Assembly: GCA_955652025.1 (NCBI GenBank)
Contig: CATPAO010000109.1
Location: 1-9,861 of the forward strand
Source: Casimicrobiaceae bacterium
GTDB taxonomy: Bacteria > Pseudomonadota > Gammaproteobacteria > Burkholderiales > Casimicrobiaceae
DNA: 9,861 nt
Direction: 5' to 3'
Shown here: positions 5,471-9,861 of the stretch, one piece after another
Layout: each line of letters opens with the position of its first letter
How positions within the stretch are numbered: position 1 is the stretch's first letter
Translations under genes and position numbers: made by a program
The notes under the pieces: generated by a model
The model's input: only the letters and a program-made list of their open reading frames with translations
What the model was told of the DNA's origin: nothing
Database searches by the model: none

Positions 5471-6445
5471 ATGGATACCCGCGACCCGTTTGCACCGGCC
5501 AATGGCGCCGGCATCAAGCACAAAGGCGGCGCCAAAACCGCGCGCATCCCGATCAAGGTGCTGGCAGTGGAGCCGTTGAAAAAGCCGGATTGGATTCGCG
5601 TTCGCGCCGCGGGTTCGCCGCGCTTTTACGAAATCAAGCGGATCCTGCGCGAGCACAACCTGCACACGGTGTGCGAGGAAGCGTCCTGCCCGAACATCGG
5701 CGAATGTTTCGGCAAGGGGACCGCGACGTTCATGATCATGGGCGACATCTGCACGCGCCGTTGCCCCTTCTGCGACGTCGGTCACGGCCGGCCGCTGCCG
5801 CTCGACGCCGAGGAGCCCGTCAATCTGGCGCGAACGATCGCCGCGCTCGGGCTCCAATACGTGGTGATCACGAGCGTGGATCGCGACGACCTCCGCGACG
5901 GCGGCGCGCGCCATTTCGTCGATTGCATCCGCGCGGTGCGAGAGCACTCGTCGATGACGCGGATCGAAGTGCTGGTGCCGGACTTTCGCGGCCGGATCGA
6001 GCGCGCGCTCGACATTCTGACCGAAGCGCCGCCCGACGTGATGAACCACAACCTTGAGACCGTGCCGCGGCTCTACCGGCAAGCGCGTCCCGGCTCCGAC
6101 TACGCGCATTCGCTCGCGCTGTTGCAGACGTTCAAGCGGCGCGTGCCGCAGATTCCCACCAAGTCGGGACTGATGGTGGGCTTGGGCGAGACCGACGACG
6201 AAATCCTGGCGACGATGCGCGACATGCGCGCGCACGACATCGACATGCTGACGATCGGCCAGTACCTGCAGCCGTCGAAGGCGCATCTGCCAGTGGCGCG
6301 GTACGTTCATCCGGACACGTTCGCGATGTTCGAACACGAGGCCAATGCGATGGGATTTCGGCACGCCGCCGTCGGTGCGCTCGTGCGCTCGTCCTATCAC
6401 GCCGATCGGCAGGCGGAAGGCGTGCTTGCTGCGCAAACCGCGTAG
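5471..6445 (+). CDS. lipA: Lipoyl synthase LipA (radical SAM)
   Basis: A 324-residue radical SAM enzyme that inserts two sulfurs at C6 and C8 of protein-bound octanoyl groups to give lipoyl groups. Both iron-sulfur sites are complete: the auxiliary cluster C68-x4-C73-x5-C79 ([12 protein letters not shown]), which is the sulfur donor, and the radical SAM C94-x3-C98-x2-C101 (CTRRCPFC). The C-terminal RSSYHAD (306-312) supplies the unusual serine ligand of the auxiliary cluster. Also seen are [25 protein letters not shown] and [10 protein letters not shown], typical of LipA. ATG 5471 lies two bases after the lipB stop and gives normal length; an in-frame extension upstream overlaps lipB and is not needed. 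Translation is probably coupled to lipB. A substrate-binding protein gene follows after 10 bases. Confidence 0.97.
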   Translation: MDTRDPFAPANGAGIKHKGGAKTARIPIKVLAVEPLKKPDWIRVRAAGSPRFYEIKRILREHNLHTVCEEASCPNIGECFGKGTATFMIMGDICTRRCPFCDVGHGRPLPLDAEEPVNLARTIAALGLQYVVITSVDRDDLRDGGARHFVDCIRAVREHSSMTRIEVLVPDFRGRIERALDILTEAPPDVMNHNLETVPRLYRQARPGSDYAHSLALLQTFKRRVPQIPTKSGLMVGLGETDDEILATMRDMRAHDIDMLTIGQYLQPSKAHLPVARYVHPDTFAMFEHEANAMGFRHAAVGALVRSSYHADRQAEGVLAAQTA

Positions 6446-6455
6446 CCGCTCCACG

Positions 6456-7472
6456 ATGCGCCGTCGTTCGTTTACATGCGTGCTGCTCGCCGGCGCGTTG
6501 GCATCGACGCTCGCTTCTGGCGCCGCCCGCGCCGAAGCGTCCGCGGTCCGCATTTCGTATGGCTACGGCATCCTCTATCTGCCGTTGATGGTCATGGATC
6601 GCGAGCAGCTGCTGGAGAAGCGCGCGAAGGCGGCCGGGCTGTCTGACGTGAAGGTGGAGTGGAAGACGTTCGACGGCGGCAACGTGATCAACGATGCGAT
6701 GCTCGCCGGCGCGCTCGACATCGCGGGCATCGGCGTGCCTGGGTTCCTCACGCTCTGGGCGAAGGCGAAAGACAATCCGGCGGTCGAAGTGCGCGGGCTG
6801 ACCGGCATGTCGAGCTCGTCGATGTATCTGATGACGCGCAATGCGAACGTGAAGTCGCTGAAGGACTTTTCGGACAAAGACCGGATCGCCGTGCCGGGGA
6901 TCAAGACGTCGTTACCCGCGGTGTTGCTGCACATGGCGGCGGCAAAGGAATTCGGCGACGCGAATTACGCCAAGCTCGATCCGATCACCGTCGGCCTGGG
7001 TCACCCGGAGGCGCTCGGCGTGATGCTGTCGGGCAAGGGCGAGATCGACAGCCACATGGCGTCGCCGCCGTTCTCGTACGTCGAGGACGCAACGGCGGGG
7101 CTCCACCGCGTATTCAACTCCGTCGACATCCTCGGCAACATCACGCTCGACATCACGTTCGCCTCGCGCCGCTTCGTCGACGCGAATCCGAGGCTGACGG
7201 CGGCGTTCGTCGCGGCGATGGAGGACGCGTGCGCGCTGATCGCCCGGGACAAGCGCAAGGCGGCCGAGATTTACAACGCGGCCGCGAAAGTGAAGCAGCC
7301 GGTCGAGGAAACGACGAAGATCCTGAACGACCCGAACACGAAGTTCAGCGTCGTGCCCGAGGGCACGATGCGCTACGCCGAATTCATGGCGCGCGTCGGC
7401 ACGATCAAGGCCAAGCCGGCGAGCTGGAAGGACCTGTTCTTTCCGGCGATCCACGGGCTCCCGGGCAGCTGA
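6456..7472 (+). CDS. ABC transporter substrate-binding protein (NMT1/SsuA/TauA-like)
   Basis: A 338-residue exported solute-binding protein of the type that delivers nitrate, sulfonates, taurine, thiamine precursors or similar small anions to an ABC importer. The N-terminus is a signal peptide: RRR at 2-4, a hydrophobic core, and cleavage probably after A26 (AARA/E). There is no lipobox, so it should be a free periplasmic protein. The mature part has the family's opening pattern (YGYGILYLPLMVMDREQLLEK), the DAMLAGALDIAGIGVP loop and the VNAxS-like SLKDFSDKDRIAVPG region. The ligand cannot be read from sequence. ATG 6456 begins the signal peptide, 10 bases after lipA, without a clear Shine-Dalgarno sequence. 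No permease or ATPase gene is present up to the window's end, so it is an orphan here. A sulfur-compound ligand would suit a neighbour of lipA, but this is only conjecture. Confidence 0.85.
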   Translation: MRRRSFTCVLLAGALASTLASGAARAEASAVRISYGYGILYLPLMVMDREQLLEKRAKAAGLSDVKVEWKTFDGGNVINDAMLAGALDIAGIGVPGFLTLWAKAKDNPAVEVRGLTGMSSSSMYLMTRNANVKSLKDFSDKDRIAVPGIKTSLPAVLLHMAAAKEFGDANYAKLDPITVGLGHPEALGVMLSGKGEIDSHMASPPFSYVEDATAGLHRVFNSVDILGNITLDITFASRRFVDANPRLTAAFVAAMEDACALIARDKRKAAEIYNAAAKVKQPVEETTKILNDPNTKFSVVPEGTMRYAEFMARVGTIKAKPASWKDLFFPAIHGLPGS

Positions 7473-7661
7473 TCGGCGTATCGGGCGATGGGCGTTCGTC
7501 TGGGGCCTCCCGCCGGGGCCGCCCCGCGTCCAACGATCGAAATCCGGGGCCGCTGCGGGCGTAGCCCGACATCCCAGGCAATCATTGTGTAGTCTACAAC
7601 GCGGCGTGGGTTTGCGTTCGCGACACGGGCATCAAGGATCCCCCAGTTCGGGTCCCGCGGC
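7473..7661. other. Non-coding region with GC-rich repeats and a palindrome
   Basis: About 190 bases with no convincing gene. It holds a 10-base direct repeat CCGGGGCCGC (7513-7522 and 7544-7553), a short hairpin CGGGC-GTA-GCCCG (7556-7568) and the palindrome TGTAG-T-CTACA (7588-7598). None of the hairpins is followed by a T-tract, so no clear terminator for the substrate-binding protein gene is seen. The region could be where transporter genes once stood, but no protein remnant was recognised. Confidence 0.5.
7588..7598. promoter_or_regulatory. Palindrome TGTAG-T-CTACA, possible operator
   Basis: A perfect 5-bp inverted repeat around one base, within the non-coding stretch between the substrate-binding protein gene and FTR1. 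Its size and symmetry resemble operators of GntR-family regulators. No regulator gene is in the window, and no promoter could be matched to it. Confidence 0.25.
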
Positions 7662-7690
7662 TTGCGCAAACCGAATCCGTATGCAAAAAT
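7662..7690 (+). promoter_or_regulatory. Candidate promoter of the iron operon
   Basis: TTGCGC (7662-7667) and AAAAAT (7685-7690) are 17 bases apart; the -10 matches four of six positions. The -10 hexamer forms the first half-site of the Fur box, so Fur with Fe2+ would block polymerase directly. Confidence 0.45.
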
Positions 7691-7709
7691 GAGAACCATT
7701 CGCATTACT
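7685..7709 (+). promoter_or_regulatory. Fur box upstream of FTR1
   Basis: The 19 bases AAAAATGAGAACCATTCGC (7685-7703) match the classical Fur consensus at 13 of 19 positions, counted by hand. A second, overlapping register six bases on (7691-7709) matches 11 of 19, as expected for arrays of Fur hexamers. Its placement over the promoter of an iron-permease gene supports iron-dependent repression of the operon. Confidence 0.7.
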
Positions 7710-7751
7710 GTTAGTGTTCGGCTTTAGTGGCGCCGGCACCGCGAGGGTTCC

Positions 7752-8528
7752 TTGCTGCAGATTCTGGTCATCACGATGCGCGAAGGCATCGAGGCGTTCC
7801 TGATCGTCGCGATCACCGCGGGCATCCTGCGGCAGACCGGCCGAGCGGGCTTGCTGCCGGCGCTGTACTGGGGCACGGGTATCGCCGTCGCCGTCAGCTT
7901 CGTCGCGAGCTATTTCTTCTCGGAGGCGGACAACAAGCCGCTGTGGGAAGGCGCCCTTGCGCTCGCCGCGGCGATCATGGTCATCTCGATGACGGTCTAC
8001 ATGTGGAAGACCGCGCGCACGATGCGCGCATCGATCGGCAAGCGAATCGATCAGGCGACGAAGAACAAGGTGACCACCGCGGCGTGGTGGGGCGTGCTCG
8101 TGTTCGTGCTGCTGATGATCGTCCGCGAAGGGATGGAGACCGCGCTGCTCCTGTCGACGCTGTTCCTGCAGCAAGGCGAGCGTGATCTGCTGCTGGGCGC
8201 GATCGGCGGCCTCGCCGCCGCGGCGCTGATCGCGTGGGCCTGGACGCGCTACGGCCGGCGGATCAATCTCGCCCGCTTCTTCCAGGTCACGGCGGTGTTC
8301 CTGCTGATCTTTTCGCTGCAGCTCGTCATCTACACGCTGCACGAGTTCTTCGAGGCCGGCGCCGTGCCGTTGGTCGACAACGAATTCTGGCATATCGCGA
8401 CCGAGCCGTACGGCCCCGACGGCATCTACGGACAGTGGCTTACTTATTTGATGGTGCTCGTTCCCGCCGCCTGGCTGGGTTACGTCTGGCTGAAGGATCG
8501 CCGGATCGGCACGCCCGTCACCCATTGA
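7752..8528 (+). CDS. FTR1-family iron permease
   Basis: A 258-residue inner-membrane iron permease of the FTR1/OFeT family (related to EfeU and FtrC). Two REGxE iron-binding motifs, the family signature, are present: REGIE at 10-14 and REGME at 125-129, each in a predicted membrane helix. Around seven hydrophobic segments can be seen, and an acidic HEFFEAGAVP loop (197-206) follows the sixth. TTG 7752 is the likely start: it yields the normal MLQILVITMREG opening and has GAGGG at 7743-7747 just upstream; the next ATG (7776) would cut the first REGxE helix. Partners usual for bacterial FTR1 systems (P19, cupredoxin, EfeO/EfeB) are absent from the window. It is the first gene behind the Fur box, and bfd follows after 22 bases. 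Confidence 0.92.
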   Translation: MLQILVITMREGIEAFLIVAITAGILRQTGRAGLLPALYWGTGIAVAVSFVASYFFSEADNKPLWEGALALAAAIMVISMTVYMWKTARTMRASIGKRIDQATKNKVTTAAWWGVLVFVLLMIVREGMETALLLSTLFLQQGERDLLLGAIGGLAAAALIAWAWTRYGRRINLARFFQVTAVFLLIFSLQLVIYTLHEFFEAGAVPLVDNEFWHIATEPYGPDGIYGQWLTYLMVLVPAAWLGYVWLKDRRIGTPVTH

Positions 8529-8550
8529 GTTAGACCTCCCGCGTCCCGTC

Positions 8551-8754
8551 ATGTACATCTGCATCTGCAACGCGATCACCGACCGCGACATCGTCAAGGC
8601 CGCCGAACAGGGCGCGCGCTCGCCGGAGGATCTTGCGCACGACCTCGGCGTCGGCCTGGGCTGCGGCCGTTGCACGTCGTGCGCAAAATCGCTGTTGATC
8701 GAAGCCGTGGCGCGCCTCGCGTGTGCACCGGCCGAAGCTCTACCCTCGTCCTGA
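8551..8754 (+). CDS. bfd: Bacterioferritin-associated ferredoxin
   Basis: A 67-residue [2Fe-2S] protein that docks on bacterioferritin and passes electrons to reduce the stored ferric core, releasing Fe2+. The four cluster cysteines sit at exactly the E. coli Bfd positions: C4 and C6 (YICICN), C38 and C41 (LGCGRC); an extra C44 follows. Length is normal. The start ATG 8551 gives the canonical MYICICN opening although no Shine-Dalgarno sequence is clear, so translation may depend on the upstream permease gene. It lies immediately upstream of bfr, its functional partner, separated by 22 bases. Confidence 0.95.
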   Translation: MYICICNAITDRDIVKAAEQGARSPEDLAHDLGVGLGCGRCTSCAKSLLIEAVARLACAPAEALPSS

Positions 8755-8776
8755 CTGCCCTCGCCGGGAGAACGCC

Positions 8777-9250
8777 ATGAAAGGCGACGCCAAGATTGTC
8801 GCTCGGCTGAACGCGGTCCTGACGAACGAATTGACCGCGATCAATCAGTACTTCGTGCACGCGAAGATGTTCGAGCACTGGGGGTTCAAGCGCCTCGCCG
8901 AATACGTGCGCAAGGAGTCGATCGACGAAATGCGCCACGCCGATACGCTGATCGCGCGCATCCTGTTCCTCGAAGGCCTGCCCAACCTGCAGGACCTGCA
9001 CAAGCTCTTCGTCGGTGAAAACGTCCCGGAGGCCTTGGGCTGCGACCTCAAGCTCGAGCAGGCCGCGCATCCGCTCCTTAAAGCCGCGATCGCCGACTGC
9101 GAATCGTCCGGTGACTACGTGAGCCGCGACCTCTTCCGCCGCATTCTCGACGCCGAGGAGGAGCATATCGACTGGCTCGAAACGCAGCTCGAGCTGATCG
9201 ACAAGGTCGGCATCGCGAATTACCAGCAATCGCAGATGGGCCACGAATGA
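8777..9250 (+). CDS. bfr: Bacterioferritin
   Basis: A 157-residue subunit of the 24-mer heme-containing iron-storage protein. The dinuclear ferroxidase ligands occupy the same residue numbers as in E. coli Bfr: E18, E51, H54, E94, E127 and H130. M52, the axial heme ligand at the subunit dimer interface, is also present. Ferroxidase activity and heme binding are therefore both expected. ATG 8777 has GGGAG at 8766-8770 with a 6-base spacer; an in-frame extension reaching back into bfd is rejected because it lacks the family's normal start. Placement with bfd and FTR1 behind a Fur-type promoter joins import, storage and release in one unit. hemP follows after 10 bases. Confidence 0.97.
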   Translation: MKGDAKIVARLNAVLTNELTAINQYFVHAKMFEHWGFKRLAEYVRKESIDEMRHADTLIARILFLEGLPNLQDLHKLFVGENVPEALGCDLKLEQAAHPLLKAAIADCESSGDYVSRDLFRRILDAEEEHIDWLETQLELIDKVGIANYQQSQMGHE

Positions 9251-9260
9251 AGGTCGCGCG

Positions 9261-9467
9261 GTGAGCGGGGCCCGTGCCGATCGCGGCGCCGGAGTGGACG
9301 CGGGCGCGATGCCGCGTACCGGCGGCCGAGAAGCGGGCACCGCGGCACCGCGCATGATCGAAAGCGACCAGTTGATGCGCGGCGCGTCGCACGTCGCGAT
9401 CCGCCACGAGAATTCCGTCTACATTCTGCGCAAGACCCGCTTCGGCAAGCTGATTCTCACCAAATGA
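9261..9467 (+). CDS. hemP: Hemin uptake protein HemP
   Basis: A 68-residue member of the HemP family, short cytoplasmic proteins linked to heme uptake; in Burkholderia HemP is reported as a regulator needed for heme-receptor expression. The conserved part is the C-terminal 37 residues: SDQLMRGASHVAIRHENSVY followed by LRKTRFGKLILTK, the family's near-invariant end. The first 31 residues are Ala/Gly/Arg-rich and probably disordered. GTG 9261 is chosen because AAGG (9250-9253) lies seven bases upstream, overlapping the bfr stop; ATG at 9309 or 9354 are alternatives. No heme receptor or heme ABC transporter follows in the window. Confidence 0.88.
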   Translation: MSGARADRGAGVDAGAMPRTGGREAGTAAPRMIESDQLMRGASHVAIRHENSVYILRKTRFGKLILTK

Positions 9468-9527
9468 TCCGTTGTTGACCTCGCCGTAACGACTCCACGT
9501 CAGCCAGCCGACGTCCGCGCGCGAGAT

Positions 9528-9539
9528 AAAGCGCGCTTT
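9528..9539. repeat. 12-base perfect palindrome downstream of hemP
   Basis: AAAGCGCGCTTT is a perfect palindrome in the 152-base gap between hemP and the porin-like gene. It may be an operator or part of a hairpin (the flanks are also CG-rich), but there is no T-tract to make it a good terminator. The rest of the gap shows no gene. Confidence 0.3.
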
Positions 9540-9619
9540 CGCGTCCGCCAGCCAATCGCACGATCGCACGCCGTCGCTTCGCGGCGCGCTCGCCATTGGC
9601 CTTGGGCCGAGGACGCACG

Positions 9620-9861
9620 ATGCAAAACGCTTCGCCCCCCACCGCCTCGCGGCGGCATCAAAGCAAGACTTCCCGGCGGCGCGTGACGCCGCTCATCGCT
9701 CTCGTCGTCGCCGGGGCCGTCGCCCATCCGTTGGCGCACGCCGACGAAGCGGCGCTCCGCGCGTAAATCGCCGAGCTCCGCGCGCAGATGGCCGAGATGA
9801 AAGCGCAGGTGAAGGCGTTGCAGGACCAGGGCAAGGCGACGCCGAACGCAACGCCCGCGAC
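9620..9861 (+). pseudogene. Porin-like coiled-coil outer-membrane protein, 5' part, broken by an in-frame TAA
   Basis: ATG 9620 has a good ribosome site (GAGGA 9609-9613, six bases away) and starts an export signal: Arg-rich n-region (RRR at 19-21), hydrophobic core LIALVVAGAVA, and cleavage probably after AHA at 41. Codon 49 is TAA (9764-9766). The same frame continues open to the window edge, and hydrophobic residues at 46, 50, 53, 57, 60, 64 and 67 keep a perfect 4-3-4-3 heptad spacing across the stop. The stop replaces a position where the repeat (A-L-R-A-x-I-A-E-L-R-A-Q) predicts Gln, that is CAA to TAA, a single C-to-T change. N-terminal coiled coils of this kind occur in DcaP-like and OprP/OprO-like trimeric porins. 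Restart at ATG 9788 would lack a signal peptide. The porin barrel itself lies outside the window, so the family is tentative. Confidence 0.6.

Noticed and set aside
5357..6553. A 398-codon minus-strand open frame opposite lipA
   Set aside because: It is antisense to the highly conserved lipA and shows an Arg/His-rich composition without motifs.
7513..7568. GC-rich hairpins and direct repeat CCGGGGCCGC as a Rho-independent terminator of the binding-protein gene
   Set aside because: No T-tract follows any of the stems; the repeats may simply reflect GC-rich composition.
7632..8675. A 347-codon minus-strand open frame opposite FTR1 and bfd
   Set aside because: Gln/Arg/His-rich low-complexity translation and antisense to genes with clear family motifs.
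1..9861. CRISPR array, tRNA or rRNA genes, insertion sequences
   Set aside because: No regularly spaced repeats, no tRNA-like cloverleaf sequence, and no transposase or terminal inverted repeats were seen.

Overview
The window reads as a chromosomal segment of a high-GC betaproteobacterium, most likely of the order Burkholderiales. The evidence is the dacC-dat ... ybeD-lipB-lipA gene neighbourhood typical of that group, strong GC preference at third codon positions, frequent GTG/TTG starts, and protein motifs (LipA, LipB, YbeD, HemP) that look Burkholderia-like. No database search was possible, so genus is not assigned.

Layout. 1-374: 3' end of a D-alanyl-D-alanine carboxypeptidase gene (+). 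469-1350: class IV aminotransferase of the D-amino-acid type (+). 1368-1886: flavin-reductase-like gene (-), convergent with the aminotransferase and driven by a near-consensus promoter. 2060-3265: cyclopropane fatty acid synthase (+). 3345-3632: ybeD. 3717-4806: a two-gene toxin-antitoxin module (Xre/MbcA/ParS antitoxin plus RES-domain toxin). 4803-6445: lipB and lipA. 6456-7472: an exported ABC substrate-binding protein with no transporter partners in view. 7473-7751: non-coding, ending in a Fur-box promoter. 7752-9467: FTR1 iron permease, bfd, bfr and hemP. 9620-9861: start of a coiled-coil outer-membrane porin-like gene that is broken by an in-frame TAA at codon 49 and runs off the window.

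How the genes work together. The first part is peptidoglycan and D-amino-acid metabolism followed by protein lipoylation (YbeD, the octanoyltransferase LipB and the sulfur-inserting LipA). The most striking feature is that an intact RES/Xre toxin-antitoxin module sits inside the ybeD-lipB interval, and the toxin stop codon overlaps the lipB start by four bases (GTGA), which couples lipoate synthesis to the toxin gene. RES toxins of known function consume NAD+ or modify proteins with it, while lipoylated dehydrogenases make NADH, so the pairing is at least thematically related.

The second part is a compact iron operon: ferrous/ferric import (FTR1), storage (Bfr), release from storage (Bfd) and heme uptake (HemP), with intergenic gaps of 22, 22 and 10 bases behind a single Fur-box promoter.

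Both flavin reductase and cfa appear to be placed inside a neighbourhood (dat to ybeD) that is usually tighter in this group, so this locus has collected several insertions.
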